Below the pieces are notes generated by a model. It saw only the letters and a program-made list of their open reading frames with translations. It made no database searches and had not been told where the DNA came from. Made by a program: the position numbers and the translations under genes. 64,000 nucleotides of DNA from an uncultured Pirellulaceae bacterium (GTDB lineage Bacteria > Planctomycetota > Planctomycetia > Pirellulales > Pirellulaceae): assembly GCA_938084685.1 (NCBI GenBank), contig CALKGE010000008.1, positions 62,001-126,000 of the forward strand. The letters run 5' to 3'. This document shows, in pieces, positions 53,972-63,999 of the stretch (position 1 is its first letter; each line of letters starts with the position of its first letter).

Positions 53972-54886
53972 CTAAACGGTTGCGGATTCAACTCCCCTGA
54001 TCTGCTGCAGGAATTTATCCGTTGTAGCTGGTCGGTCACTCGGCTTGACAGCCATACAGGCCATCACTGCCTCAGCCAACCTGGGGTTCAGTTTCGGTTT
54101 ATATTCCAGAATGGGTGTAGGTTCCAACGTATCATGGTTCAGAGCTGCCAATCCGGATGAATCGGTCGACGGCCAAGGGAGCTCGAAAGTGAGTAACTGA
54201 TAAAATGAGACTCCCAGGGCAAAAATATCAACTCGCAGATCTGTCTCGCGCCGACGTACAATCTCGGGCGCCATATAAAATGGCGTCCCTGTACGATTTC
54301 CGGGCTGCCGGAAAGGAGCTTGATCGGGAAGCGTCAATCCGAAGTCAATCAACTTAAGAGAACTACAATCGGGTGTGACGATAAAGTTTCTGGGACATAC
54401 GTCACGGTGAATAAACCCGGCCTGATGCACGGCACCAACAGCTTCCGCCATCTGCCGAATCAGGTTGAGCCGTTTGCCTTCCAGCATCGAATCCCGGTCA
54501 TAAATCAGCGCATGAAGGCCACTTCCCTTGAGGTACTCCATGACCAGATAATTACGCTTGTCCGTGGTGATACCGTACTCGTACGTCTTCACCAAATGAG
54601 GATGTTCAATCCGAGTGGCTATCTCGCCTTCAGAAGGCTTATTCAGTGTTTTGAAACGTTTTTCAAAAAGCCCCGTTTTCTCCGAATCAGCGATTTTTAG
54701 CCCGACGATGCGGTCCGTCTCTCTGTCACGTGCCATATAGAAATTGGACATCGTACCCGAAACAGCGGTCTTCATGAATTCGAACCGTTTTTCGATACTG
54801 ACGTTCTTGCGAAAGACCGCTCGGTGACCACTGTCGGACTTTCGTTTGCGGCCGACAAGTGCTTTGACACTGTCAAACAACCCCAT
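53972..54886 (-). CDS. Atypical Ser/Thr protein kinase
   Basis: 304-residue soluble kinase. It retains Lys64 (VGLKIAD), a Glu/His region at IATRIEHPHLV, HRD at 160-162 and DFG at 181-183 (LIDFGLTLP). The catalytic loop is HRDVCPRN, so the usual Lys two residues after Asp is Cys164, and the glycine loop (AVSGTMSNF) lacks the G-x-G-x-x-G pattern. Activity may be low or altered. It has no membrane helix or extra sensor domain. A 158-bp gap separates it from the small basic protein gene. Target unknown. Confidence 0.82.
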   Translation of the reverse strand: MGLFDSVKALVGRKRKSDSGHRAVFRKNVSIEKRFEFMKTAVSGTMSNFYMARDRETDRIVGLKIADSEKTGLFEKRFKTLNKPSEGEIATRIEHPHLVKTYEYGITTDKRNYLVMEYLKGSGLHALIYDRDSMLEGKRLNLIRQMAEAVGAVHQAGFIHRDVCPRNFIVTPDCSSLKLIDFGLTLPDQAPFRQPGNRTGTPFYMAPEIVRRRETDLRVDIFALGVSFYQLLTFELPWPSTDSSGLAALNHDTLEPTPILEYKPKLNPRLAEAVMACMAVKPSDRPATTDKFLQQIRGVESATV

Positions 54887-54972
54887 GGCTCATCCCTGTT
54901 CAACTGGCCTGGAAAACTAACTCTTCATCTGTTGACTCGACTTGCCGCCTCCTCCTGGCAAACCGCAACAAA

Positions 54973-55803
54973 TTATTTACCGCAGTAGTCGATGGTGCGA
55001 GCAATTTCGCTTTTTAATTTACCGCGAGGAACAATTCGATCGACATAACCATGTTCCAGTAAGAATTCACTGGTCTGAAATCCTTCAGGCAACTCGATGC
55101 GAATCGTCGCTTTAATCGTCCTGGGACCTGCAAAACCTATCAAAGCTTTCGGTTCCGCAATGCAGATATCTCCCAATGCTGCAAAACTTGCTGCCACGCC
55201 ACCCATCGTCGGGTTAGTAAGAACGGAAATAAAGAATCCACCTTGCTGATCATAACGAGCCAGTGCGGCAGACACTTTGGCCATCTGCATCAATGACAGA
55301 ATGCCTTCATGCATCCTGGCTCCACCACCTGAGCCACTGATGATGATCAACGGCAGATCCTGCTCGGTGGCGCGTTCGATCAACCGAGTCAACCGCTCAC
55401 CAACGACAGACCCCATGCTCCCCATGATGAAGGCTGAGTCTGTCACGCCAATGGCTACTCGACGAGCACGTATCATGCCACAACCGGTGATCGCTGCATC
55501 GCTGAGTCCGGTTCGCTTCTGCTCGGCAACGATGCGGTCTGCATACGACTTGCGATCTTTGAACTCCAGCGGGTCCGTGGGCATTAAATCAGCATCCCAC
55601 TCCTCAAACGTTCCTTCATCAAGCATCTGACGAATACGTTCCTGACCCGAAATATAAAAGTGATAGCTGCACTCTGGGCAAATACCGAGTAATTCATCGG
55701 CCGTCTTTTTGTAGATTGTCTGCAGACAACCCGGGCACTTCACCCAAAGACCCTCAGGTACACCACGTTTCTTGCGTTTTTCCGTTTCGGTTGAGCTAGC
55801 CAT
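54973..55803 (-). CDS. accD: Acetyl-CoA carboxylase carboxyltransferase beta subunit
   Basis: 276-residue subunit that, with AccA, moves CO2 from biotin to acetyl-CoA to form malonyl-CoA. The N-terminal zinc ribbon is [23 protein letters not shown], and the catalytic crotonase-like core carries [20 protein letters not shown] and [19 protein letters not shown] 55803 ([12 protein letters not shown]) is preferred over TTG 55821. It provides malonyl-CoA for the FabF reaction encoded near the start of the window. High confidence. Confidence 0.94.
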   Translation of the reverse strand: MASSTETEKRKKRGVPEGLWVKCPGCLQTIYKKTADELLGICPECSYHFYISGQERIRQMLDEGTFEEWDADLMPTDPLEFKDRKSYADRIVAEQKRTGLSDAAITGCGMIRARRVAIGVTDSAFIMGSMGSVVGERLTRLIERATEQDLPLIIISGSGGGARMHEGILSLMQMAKVSAALARYDQQGGFFISVLTNPTMGGVAASFAALGDICIAEPKALIGFAGPRTIKATIRIELPEGFQTSEFLLEHGYVDRIVPRGKLKSEIARTIDYCGK

Positions 55804-56013
55804 TTGATATTGAATATCCAAACATCTTAGTCATCTCCCTTTTCTCCGTTGTGAAAAGGAGTTGACTATTATTATGGTCCAAGTAGTGACAATTTCGACG
55901 TCAAAAAGTTAATGAATAACCACCAGTGGGCACAAGGTGGAAGCTGTATTCTTCCCGTTTTAAGCTGGATTGGACGACTCGACAACCCAAAACAGCTTTC
56001 ATTCAACGAAGAT

Positions 56014-56709
56014 TCAACCGACTGCGGCAACCATCAAATCGTTTACCGCTGTCTGATAACACTCTTCTCTGAAAATCGATGATCCGGCTACAAACCAGGT
56101 GGCACCCGCAGAATAACAGTCCGAAATCGTCTCTTTGTTGATCCCACCGTCCACTTCCAGAATAAATTCCAGACCCTGCTGATCACGGATCTCAACCAGG
56201 CGGCGAAACTTATCCAACGCAATCGGATTAAATTTCTGACCACCAAATCCAGCATGGACGCTCATACACAGCACCAAATCACACAGCTCCAAATGAGGCA
56301 GAATGGTTTCCAGGGGAGTATCAGGATTCAGTGCCACTCCGCTGGCAACTCCCAAACTCCGAATCTGCTGCAACGTTGCCGGCAAATCAGAACAGGCTTC
56401 TACATGGACAGTAATCAAATCGGAACCAGCCGCAGCAAACTGCTCGAGGTACCGAGCGGGCTGCTGGATCATCAGATGAACATCCAATGGCATTTCGGTA
56501 TGCCGAGCAAGCCCTTCGACAATGGGCATCCCATAGGTCATGTTAGGAACAAACACTCCGTCCATGACATCCAGATGCAATGCCTGAACACCAGCCCGTT
56601 GCAGTAATTCGAGCTCTGTCTTCAAGTCACCAAAGTCACATAACAGCAGGGAAGGAAGAATGAGCGGAGAAGTATCACGCAGTTGTAGTATTTTTTCTCG
56701 TGGCGTCAT
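56014..56709 (-). CDS. rpe: Ribulose-phosphate 3-epimerase
   Basis: 231-residue TIM-barrel enzyme of the pentose phosphate pathway, converting ribulose-5-P and xylulose-5-P. Motifs are LPSLLLCDFGDL, ALHLDVMDGVFVPNMTYG (metal ligands), LDVHLMIQQP and VDGGINKETISDCYSAGAT. ATG 56709 is chosen; a TTG at 56727 directly abutting the scpB stop is also possible and would add six residues. It sits immediately downstream of scpB, which is a common pairing of unrelated housekeeping genes. High confidence on function. Confidence 0.93.
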   Translation of the reverse strand: MTPREKILQLRDTSPLILPSLLLCDFGDLKTELELLQRAGVQALHLDVMDGVFVPNMTYGMPIVEGLARHTEMPLDVHLMIQQPARYLEQFAAAGSDLITVHVEACSDLPATLQQIRSLGVASGVALNPDTPLETILPHLELCDLVLCMSVHAGFGGQKFNPIALDKFRRLVEIRDQQGLEFILEVDGGINKETISDCYSAGATWFVAGSSIFREECYQTAVNDLMVAAVG

Positions 56710-56727
56710 GGCACTCGCGTTGGTCAA

Positions 56728-57528
56728 TTACCATTGATGATCAAGAATCATCGCTTGAGGAAGATCTGCAATACTATCCAAACCAAAAACCTCGAGGAAA
56801 CGGTCCGTCGTGAAATAAATCGACTTACGTGGTTTATCGTCCGTACGCTCAAGACGAAGCATTTGACGACGAACCAGCTGTGACAGGATCGACCCGCTGG
56901 AATGATCTCTCATCGCATCGATTTCCTGACGACTGATCCCCTGATTGTAAGCTACCACCGCCAGAACATCGATTGCTACCTGCGACAATTTCGTTTCCCG
57001 TACACGACCATAAAAACGTTCTCGCAATGAATCATGCTCTGGACGTAACCCCATTACATGACCAGCATGCTGCCGCCGAATCTCAAAGACCGATCCCGCT
57101 TCTTCGTAGATACGATTCAACTCATTGACCAACTCATCAATCTCCTGAACTGACACTCCTCGCATCATGCCAGCAACGTAAGCCGCCTCCAGAGGCAAAC
57201 CATTCGGGTCACCCACAAACAGCATCGCTTCAAGAATTGAACGGGGTGACAGTTCAGCTTCCTCTTCAGCCGTGACCGCCATGGAAACAGGCTGAGCCAT
57301 CTGCTCAGATTCTCCGGCAACCACCGCCGCTTCCGGTGGTTCGGCAGGCTGATAGGGGTCCTCCCCGGATTTCATCAGTTCGGCGTAAGCACCACTCAGA
57401 TCGGCAAGCGAAGTCCCTTCATCCTCACCCGGACGATAAAACTCGTTTAACCCCATCTGATCCGGATCCATCGGTACGGCCCGGGGACGGCGAAGAGGCT
57501 GCTCAGGTTGTTGTGGCTCGTCAGACAT
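56728..57528 (-). CDS. scpB: Segregation and condensation protein B
   Basis: 266-residue winged-helix partner of ScpA in the SMC complex. Conserved blocks are LSPRSILEAMLFVGDPNG, LSQVAIDVLAVVAYNQGISRQEIDAMR and LRLERTDDKPRKSIYFTTDRFLEVFG. The first about 90 residues are a polar, Pro/Glu-rich extension not found in the short bacterial forms. It adjoins rpe with no gap. ScpA is 5.5 kb away. Confidence 0.92.
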   Translation of the reverse strand: MSDEPQQPEQPLRRPRAVPMDPDQMGLNEFYRPGEDEGTSLADLSGAYAELMKSGEDPYQPAEPPEAAVVAGESEQMAQPVSMAVTAEEEAELSPRSILEAMLFVGDPNGLPLEAAYVAGMMRGVSVQEIDELVNELNRIYEEAGSVFEIRRQHAGHVMGLRPEHDSLRERFYGRVRETKLSQVAIDVLAVVAYNQGISRQEIDAMRDHSSGSILSQLVRRQMLRLERTDDKPRKSIYFTTDRFLEVFGLDSIADLPQAMILDHQW

Positions 57529-57664
57529 GTGCTAACTATACGAAGAAAAGACCACAGAAGTCAATTTGACCCTGAGACCGCTCCAGCTGCTCTACTCCAA
57601 CTCATTTTGCCCAATTTACTCAATTTGCAAGATGCGACAAGATGCAAATTGATCTGCCCCGATA

Positions 57665-58516
57665 CTATCCCCAGCGCTGGCCAACCTGCTCTTTCATAAA
57701 CGCCAAGGCATCACTGGCGAGCTGTTCTTCGCTTTCGTACATACGCCGCCAGATCTTTGTGGCTGCCACCAACTCAGGAAGCGCAAGACCGAAAGCTTCC
57801 ACCACCATCCAACCATCGTAGCCAACTTCTTTCAATGTATTGAAGTTGGTATCCCAGTCGACACTACCACTGCCTGGCGTGGAACGGTCATTCTCGGAAA
57901 TATGAACCAACGCACAAACATCATGGCAATCACGAATCGCCTGAGCGATATCCTTTTCTTCGATATTGGCATGGAAGGTGTCATACATCATTCGCGCGTT
58001 GGGGTGATCAACTTCTCTGACAAACCGAGCCGAATCAGCGTGCGTATTCAGGAGGTAGGTTTCGAAACGATTGAGAGCTTCCACGCCCAGGGTAATACCG
58101 ACCGTTTCTGCATGTTCTGCCACCTGGCGCATACTATCAACGCCCCATTTCCACTCGTCCGCAGTGGGGCCCTGACCAGAGAAAACACCCAGTGCCGAAT
58201 GATAGGGACCAACCAGACGTACTGCTCCAGCCGCCGCAGCGTTATCAAGCGCTCGTTTGTTATTCTCAACGCCCAAGGCACGTATTGCCGGATCAGAACT
58301 GATCGGATTATCTTCCTCACCTCGAACAGTGACCGCAGTACATTCAAGACCCATCTCCTTGAGCCGGGTTCCCCATTGCGTATACAGATCCAGATTGTCT
58401 TCAAAAACTGGCAGCTCGACTCCGTCGTACCCCATTTCTTTGAGAGAAGCCACAACCGGAATCATGTCATCGTTCATGGCTCCGGTCCAAAGCAGTAAAT
58501 TCATTCCATATTTCAT
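57665..58516 (-). CDS. Sugar phosphate isomerase/epimerase (TIM barrel)
   Basis: 283-residue AP-endonuclease-2-like barrel of the ketose 3-epimerase type. Seen: MKYGMNLLLWTGAMND at the start, GYDGVELPVFEDN, LGVEALNRFETYLLNT (Glu metal ligand), MMYDTFHANIEEKD (Asp, His) and YDGWMVVEAFGLAL (Glu). Metal residues are intact, so it should be active. The substrate is likely a ketose or inosose. It is the last gene of the minus-strand sugar block; the next gene in the same direction is AcpH-like. Confidence 0.87.
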   Translation of the reverse strand: MKYGMNLLLWTGAMNDDMIPVVASLKEMGYDGVELPVFEDNLDLYTQWGTRLKEMGLECTAVTVRGEEDNPISSDPAIRALGVENNKRALDNAAAAGAVRLVGPYHSALGVFSGQGPTADEWKWGVDSMRQVAEHAETVGITLGVEALNRFETYLLNTHADSARFVREVDHPNARMMYDTFHANIEEKDIAQAIRDCHDVCALVHISENDRSTPGSGSVDWDTNFNTLKEVGYDGWMVVEAFGLALPELVAATKIWRRMYESEEQLASDALAFMKEQVGQRWG

Positions 58517-58555
58517 GGTCTTGTATCCTCTACAGTCATATTCAAATTGTTTCTT

Positions 58556-59215
58556 TTAGTCACCGTCTACGTCGGCCATCAATAATTCTTCGTGGCATGC
58601 GTAAACACTCCGTCGCATCGATGGAAAAAGGCTTATTACCGAGTCACCAAACGTCGGAAGACCAACTCGTTTCATGACCTGATTCAACCGGTACGCCAGG
58701 CGATCGTCATCCAGGTAGTCGTATAAAAATCGCTCACGACAAAATGCCTGAAAGAATCGATCAAATTGATCCGTCGAATTCGCTGAACTCATATTAATCA
58801 CGTGCTGAATCCTCTCAGCATCCACCTGCTCCAATACTTCATAGTAATGGTCGAGCAGGCCAGGATGGATCTCGGCCAACCGAGCATCCAAAAGAAGCTC
58901 GATCATAATATGCCCCAAAAAACGGGGGCGCAACGAGGTGTCCTGCGGATCTGCTTCCCGAAGCATCTGAGCAAATTCGAGATTCAGCCGGTTAAACACT
59001 CCCGTTGCATGAAACCATCGGTCATCATCCAGATGCTGATGGATCCCTGCCGCTATCTCGGCAAGTTCCCCATCCTGATCTTGCATCACTGGTTTCAGGT
59101 TTCGCGAGCGAACTCGCACTCGCCTGTCCACAACGCTCAACATATCAGGCACTCCTGTACCCGACATAAAGAGCGGTTGGTTCAGATACTGATAGGCATG
59201 AGCGAGGTAATTCAT
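58556..59215 (-). CDS. AcpH-like (DUF479) protein, possible acyl carrier protein phosphodiesterase
   Basis: 219-residue helical protein with an HD-phosphodiesterase-like character. The start MNYLAHAYQYL, IHQHLDDDRWFH and LGHIMIELLLDA resemble the ACP phosphodiesterase family that removes phosphopantetheine from ACP. The family GN-x-L-x-D motif appears only as GVPDMLS, so activity is uncertain. It is embedded between sugar oxidoreductase genes (18-bp gap to the Gfo/Idh/MocA gene). The window also carries a long ACP. Family call is moderate. Confidence 0.65.
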   Translation of the reverse strand: MNYLAHAYQYLNQPLFMSGTGVPDMLSVVDRRVRVRSRNLKPVMQDQDGELAEIAAGIHQHLDDDRWFHATGVFNRLNLEFAQMLREADPQDTSLRPRFLGHIMIELLLDARLAEIHPGLLDHYYEVLEQVDAERIQHVINMSSANSTDQFDRFFQAFCRERFLYDYLDDDRLAYRLNQVMKRVGLPTFGDSVISLFPSMRRSVYACHEELLMADVDGD

Positions 59216-59233
59216 GCAGGACCTGCCCTGCGC

Positions 59234-60373
59234 TTAGCCTACGTTTTGCCAGGAACCACTGTCAGCCGAAGCCAGTACAGCGTCACAGACTTTCTGTGTT
59301 TCCAGTGCGTCCCGGAACGTTGGTCCGACTGGTTCGCCAGTTTCCAGACTCTTCAGGAAATCAGCGACCTGATGTACAAAAGTATGTTCGTAACCAATCT
59401 GCAATCCTGGAACCCACCAGTTGCTCATGTAAGGGTGTTCACCGTCTGTCACATGAATGCTCTTCCATCCACGCACAGCCCCATCATCTCCGTGATCAAA
59501 ATACTCAAGTCGATGCAAGTCATGCAGATCCCATCGAAGTGACCCTTTCTCACCATTGATTTCCAGCGTATATAACGCCTTGTGCCCGCGAGCATACCGA
59601 GTGGATTCGAAAAGGGCGAGCGAGCCGTTACTGAATCGTCCCATAAAGATACACGCATCATCGATGGTCACTGGCATTACTTCACCTGTATCCTGATGAA
59701 TTCGCTCTTTAATGAACGTTTCGGTCATCGCGCTCACCGAATCGATCGAACCGTTGAGCCAGATCGCTGTATCGATACAGTGAGCCAGCAAGTCCCCGGT
59801 TACACCAGATCCGGCTACGGAAGCATCCAACCGCCAAAGTGCTTCGCCACCCTGCGGTAAATCAGTAGAGATCGTCCAGTCCTGCAGGAACTGAGCTCGA
59901 TAATGGAAAATCCGGCCCAATCGACCCTCGTCAATCAACTGCTTGGCCAACGTCACTGCAGGCACTCTGCGGTAGTTATACCACACGATGTTGGGCACAC
60001 CGGCCGCTTCCACTGCAGCACACATTTCTTCGCCTTCCTCAGCGTTCATGGAAAGCGGCTTTTCGCAAAGAATCATTTTCCCGGCTTCCGCACACGCCAG
60101 AGCAATCTCTTTGTGGAGATTATTTGGTGTACAGATATCGACAGCATCGATGTCATCACGAGCAATCAGAGCTCGCCAGTCTGTCTCAATGGACTCATAA
60201 CCCCATGTGTCAGCAAACGCCTGAACTCGTTCGGCGTTGCGTGCACAAGCAGCTTTCAGTACCGGTTTGTATTCCAGATCAAAAAAGTTGTTCACTTTGC
60301 AGTAAGCGTTGGAGTGAGTACGACCCATGAAGCCATACCCGATCATTCCAATATTAAGCGGTTTCTTAGCCAT
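59234..60373 (-). CDS. Gfo/Idh/MocA family oxidoreductase
   Basis: 379 residues. Rossmann motif [20 protein letters not shown] at residues 7-26, the signature [14 protein letters not shown] at about 97-110, and a C-terminal domain with [22 protein letters not shown] and [13 protein letters not shown]. This arrangement (His in LAHCID) fits the myo-inositol 2-dehydrogenase and related sugar dehydrogenases. It is encoded 70 bp upstream-in-order of the following isomerase on the same strand, so both probably act in one sugar or polyol pathway. Exact substrate unknown. Confidence 0.9.
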   Translation of the reverse strand: MAKKPLNIGMIGYGFMGRTHSNAYCKVNNFFDLEYKPVLKAACARNAERVQAFADTWGYESIETDWRALIARDDIDAVDICTPNNLHKEIALACAEAGKMILCEKPLSMNAEEGEEMCAAVEAAGVPNIVWYNYRRVPAVTLAKQLIDEGRLGRIFHYRAQFLQDWTISTDLPQGGEALWRLDASVAGSGVTGDLLAHCIDTAIWLNGSIDSVSAMTETFIKERIHQDTGEVMPVTIDDACIFMGRFSNGSLALFESTRYARGHKALYTLEINGEKGSLRWDLHDLHRLEYFDHGDDGAVRGWKSIHVTDGEHPYMSNWWVPGLQIGYEHTFVHQVADFLKSLETGEPVGPTFRDALETQKVCDAVLASADSGSWQNVG

Positions 60374-60443
60374 TATTATTTTCTCTTTAATTCTGACCGG
60401 CCCCTGAACGCGGGCGGTTCTGCTGAGTGTTAGTTAAACTTCG

Positions 60444-61475
60444 TTAGTTCCAGCCATGGGCGTCACGGACGTCCACCATCGCTTTGAGGATGACATTCCA
60501 CGTTTCAGGATTCTCCAGAACTTCATTTGGGAACATACAACCGTCCCAGCAGATATGCTGAATTCCACGCGAGGCAGCATCCTGCAACCAGTAACCAGCT
60601 GTACGCGTAATATCCAGTTTTCCGTTGGGATCATCCGCGCGACAGTGCTTGCCTGTCTTGTCATGAGAACCAGCACCATGAACCGTGCCATCATTCTGAG
60701 CCACATGGAAATCAATTGTCCAGGGGCGCAGTTTATCAGTCATCGTTTCATAAGCCGCGTAGAATTCGTCTTCCGTGTAGCCTTCGTGCAGTAACGCATG
60801 TTCTGCTGCGTTGTACCCCATCAGGTACAGATAGGTGTGAGCCTGATCCGACTGGAAGCCAAAGGTTTCAGGTTTGCCGACCGCTTCGAGCACGTCCAGC
60901 ATGTCCTTCCAGCTGTGCATCCCCGCCCAGCAGATTTCACCTTCACAGGCGAGCCGTTCGCCATGGGCTTCAGCGATCTCGGCCGCTTTGGTGAACGTGT
61001 CGACAATCCGAGCGGTATTGGCAACCGGATCCTTACGCCACTCTTCCACACCGAACTCGGCCGAGTCAATTCGGATCACGCCGTATTCACGAATACCGTG
61101 ATCATTAAAGACGCCAGCAATGCGGCACGCCTTTTTGATCGCGTCCAGAAACTTCTCCTGCTGCTGGTCGTCCCCCATCGCAGAGTCACCGACCGTACCG
61201 GGCCAGACAGGAGCTACCAGGGAGCCAACCTTCAAACCGTAGCTACCGATCAAATCAGCAATTTCCTTCAGCTCATCGTCACTCGCATCCGGATCCGTGT
61301 GAGGGTGGAACAGAAAGTAGTCCACCCCTTCAAATTTCTGTCCGTCCACTTCAGCGGCGGCCGTCAATTCCAGCATCCGCTGGAGACTGATTGGTGGCTC
61401 TTGACCTTCTTCGTCACCTTTGCCCACCAGACCGGGCCACATCGCGTTATGTAGTTTGGGAAATAAATTTGTCAT
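60444..61475 (-). CDS. Xylose-isomerase-like TIM-barrel sugar isomerase
   Basis: 343-residue AP-endonuclease-2-like barrel with [39 protein letters not shown] (Glu), [16 protein letters not shown] (Asp, His) and [15 protein letters not shown] (His, Asp). The metal-binding set is complete. It is related to sugar phosphate isomerase/epimerases rather than true xylose isomerase. It likely feeds or follows the neighbouring Gfo/Idh/MocA enzyme. Substrate unknown. Confidence 0.87.
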   Translation of the reverse strand: MTNLFPKLHNAMWPGLVGKGDEEGQEPPISLQRMLELTAAAEVDGQKFEGVDYFLFHPHTDPDASDDELKEIADLIGSYGLKVGSLVAPVWPGTVGDSAMGDDQQQEKFLDAIKKACRIAGVFNDHGIREYGVIRIDSAEFGVEEWRKDPVANTARIVDTFTKAAEIAEAHGERLACEGEICWAGMHSWKDMLDVLEAVGKPETFGFQSDQAHTYLYLMGYNAAEHALLHEGYTEDEFYAAYETMTDKLRPWTIDFHVAQNDGTVHGAGSHDKTGKHCRADDPNGKLDITRTAGYWLQDAASRGIQHICWDGCMFPNEVLENPETWNVILKAMVDVRDAHGWN

Positions 61476-61724
61476 GTATCATTCGCTCCTGAACTCGCTG
61501 GATGAACGTTGTTTTATGAAAATCGGACAACCCCTTGTAGACCGTCCCTTTTGTTAATTTTTATAAGCACCCGTTTGCTGAAAATTGTCATGCCGTCAAT
61601 CTATGCAGGCAAAGCGGTAAATATCATCAAATTTTAAGCCAGTCGGCCCTCACCTGAAAGGAGCCTGCTCATTCTCTCGCCATGGAAGCATCCATAACGA
61701 GCGTGCCAAAACCAGCAAGCAGAA

Positions 61725-62894
61725 CTAAGGAGCACACCAGCCTTTCCTCGGTTTACTGTGAATCGTCGGTTCGTCTGTCGCCTGCAACTTTGCAACCCGC
61801 TCTTCCGCTTCCTTGACCTGCTTGTCGGTGGCCAGAAACCGGATGGTCAGACCCAGGTCGGCCGAGCCAAGTGGATCAAGTTTGATTACGCGTCCCTGCT
61901 CCCCCTCATAAGAACGGGGATTCGGGTAGTTCGTTCCTGGTTCAATCCCGGTAACATAACCATCTTCGATCGCAGTCGTATTCTTCCAGACACTAAAACA
62001 GGGTAACGCTTCTGTGTTGTACGCCAAACTGACACCTTGCGTACTATGAGCATTCTTTAGCAGCACTTCCGTATTACCATCTGCGTCGCCCAGACAGGTG
62101 AGAAAGTAAACCTGCTCTTCAAAACCTGGTTGAGCAGCCTGATAGTTGTCCCAGGAGTCAATTCCACTGGCGGCATGATCGTTCCGTGGAACAAGTTCGT
62201 CTATCGGAGCTACCACTTTGGAGCCCGCATCGAGCAACGGATCACCAAAGTTGGCGTGATAAAGCACCTGAGATTCAGCCGGACTCGCCGACAAATTCCT
62301 GACCGTGTCCTCTATCTGGATCGCATTGTCTCCGAATTTCGTCGTGATGGTGGTTTCCAGACAAAGTTTAAAGAAGTGGAATCGCGTTTCCACGACCACT
62401 CCGGAGACAGCAATGGTTCCTGCTTCTGGATCAATCGTTACCGAGACCTTCTGAGCAGGCTTGTTTCCGATTCGACCATGCAGTGGGTACTTCAGATTAC
62501 CACTCTCTTCATCAAATTCCGGAGCACCATTGCTTTCGAGACCGCAGCGGACCATCATTTCATCAAATCCGTCGAGCCACCCTAATCCGCTCGGCTCATT
62601 CAGCGGCACGTATTTGGGGTGTACAGGCCCCTCAACGGGGGACTTCCAGCCAAAACTTTGACCACCAATTCTGGCTGTGGTAAGGCTCATACCTCGTGTC
62701 AACAGAATACCGAAAGAAAGCGCCCCGTTGTGGATCTCCACAACTTCAACACCATCACTAAGACCACCTCGCAACGTCCGTTTCACAACACTCCAACCAG
62801 CAGGGGTGCCAGTCACATCGTCGGACGAAACTTCCAAATGGTCGACGAACGTACCGTCACTTACGTCAGTTAGCTGCCAGGTCTTAGCTGCCAT
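61725..62894 (-). CDS. DUF4432 aldose-1-epimerase-like protein
   Basis: 389 residues, beta-sandwich protein of the galactose mutarotase superfamily, DUF4432 group. Seen: SFGILLTRGMSLTTARIGG, LGWLDGFDEMMVRCGLES and YPLHGRIGNKPAQ (His in the substrate cleft), plus QVLYHANFGDPLLDAG and the conserved Glu region near VTGIEPGTNYPNP. It is likely to bind a sugar and act as an epimerase or mutarotase. It heads the minus-strand sugar block but is 249 bp from the isomerase gene, so it may have its own promoter. Confidence 0.85.
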   Translation of the reverse strand: MAAKTWQLTDVSDGTFVDHLEVSSDDVTGTPAGWSVVKRTLRGGLSDGVEVVEIHNGALSFGILLTRGMSLTTARIGGQSFGWKSPVEGPVHPKYVPLNEPSGLGWLDGFDEMMVRCGLESNGAPEFDEESGNLKYPLHGRIGNKPAQKVSVTIDPEAGTIAVSGVVVETRFHFFKLCLETTITTKFGDNAIQIEDTVRNLSASPAESQVLYHANFGDPLLDAGSKVVAPIDELVPRNDHAASGIDSWDNYQAAQPGFEEQVYFLTCLGDADGNTEVLLKNAHSTQGVSLAYNTEALPCFSVWKNTTAIEDGYVTGIEPGTNYPNPRSYEGEQGRVIKLDPLGSADLGLTIRFLATDKQVKEAEERVAKLQATDEPTIHSKPRKGWCAP

Positions 62895-63034
62895 TGCGTA
62901 CTCCAGTCCTACAGGGAATTATCATATCCTGTCGATTATAGACGTGTTTTTGCTGGAGTTAAAGAAAGCAGGCCCCTTAGATGGTTCCTAATGTTTGGAG
63001 AAAAGAGTGAAAACAAAATCGATTCAGATCGCAA

Positions 63035-63499
63035 CTAATTGACACGGCGACCGTCGATATGATAGATCGCCAGATGTTTGCCATCCGGTCCCTTGAATTC
63101 ACTCACTTTAAAGATGCCTTCAACGGCAATAGGACGCACCGAATACTCGGCCGACGAGGAACCCTGCATTTCAACAATTATGCAATCATACAAAGCGGCA
63201 CCTGGACCAAAGCAGCATTCCATGTTATCTCGCACCAGAACGAACTTCTTGATTCCTGACTGCTGAAAGCTGGGAAGCATATAGCCACGAATTCGAACCA
63301 ATTGACCTTCTAATGCCGTAATCTCCTTGGTGAGCATCCCCTCTATATAAGGAGCATCCTTTTCAATATCGAATTTGATCGTATCAAAAGAGATGTCTTT
63401 CAGACGATTCTTGTCGGGTTGTTGAGCCTGAAGATTTAATACGCTCAAGCCGAATACGGTGAACAGACAAATACTGATTCTGGTTTTGAGATGAGTCAT
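63035..63499 (-). CDS. Secreted DUF3299-like protein
   Basis: 154 residues from ATG 63499 with a signal peptide (MTHLKTRISICLFTVFGLSVLNLQAQ). The mature domain has LEGQLVRIRGYMLPSFQQSG, FVLVRDNMECCFGPGAALYDC and VEGIFKVSEFKGPDGKHLAIYHI, typical of DUF3299, an OB-fold-like family often near copper or metal transport genes. It shares the C-C-F-G pattern with the next gene on the same strand and is separated from it by 38 bp. The Cys pair may bind metal. An upstream frame from 63520 is possible. Confidence 0.75.
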   Translation of the reverse strand: MTHLKTRISICLFTVFGLSVLNLQAQQPDKNRLKDISFDTIKFDIEKDAPYIEGMLTKEITALEGQLVRIRGYMLPSFQQSGIKKFVLVRDNMECCFGPGAALYDCIIVEMQGSSSAEYSVRPIAVEGIFKVSEFKGPDGKHLAIYHIDGRRVN

Positions 63500-63537
63500 T
63501 GCAAACCTTGCCTCACACAAACTAACAACTAGTTTAT

Positions 63538-63999
63538 CTATCGAATTCCGTCAGCTTCGAGATGGTAAAAACCTCCCTGCAGCTGCTTATCGCCCATAGC
63601 TTCTTTTGTCGAACCAACGGCCATGTGCGGAGTGGTGTCGATGGACATTGTACCCCAAAGTCGATGGCGTTTCATATCATAAGTCAGTTCATGCCCGGGT
63701 TTCAAGTCAACTTCCACCATGTCCCAGGGCTTGGGTTGACCGCCAAAACAGCAGACACTCAGGTCTCCGACCAGCACAAATCGTGAGATATTCCCCAATC
63801 CATTCACACCCGGGTGAACATATCCCTTGATAAACACTGGTTTACCGTCATATTTGGCCACCTCCGCCGAAATCGGAGAACTCGCCGAAGCCCCTTCGCT
63901 ATCAAGCGTGTAAAAACTGATTCTGTCATATCCTTCTGGCACTTCGGTTAAGTAAACCACCGCAGCCCAAATCCCACCGACCAGAAAGATCGTGGTATT
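63538..63999 (-). CDS. DUF3299-like membrane protein, 5' end cut by window edge
   Basis: At least 153 residues. The frame stays open past the GTG at 63960 to the window edge and encodes a hydrophobic helix (IFLVGGIWAAVVYLTEV), so the true start lies outside. The soluble part has FIKGYVHPGVNGLGNISRFVLVG, SVCCFGGQPKPWDMVEV and LWGTMSIDTTPH, parallel to the DUF3299-like neighbour, and it ends GGFYHLEADGIR. It is likely an envelope protein with a Cys-Cys metal or redox motif. Both genes are probably one operon. Confidence 0.7.
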   Translation of the reverse strand, partial: NTTIFLVGGIWAAVVYLTEVPEGYDRISFYTLDSEGASASSPISAEVAKYDGKPVFIKGYVHPGVNGLGNISRFVLVGDLSVCCFGGQPKPWDMVEVDLKPGHELTYDMKRHRLWGTMSIDTTPHMAVGSTKEAMGDKQLQGGFYHLEADGIR

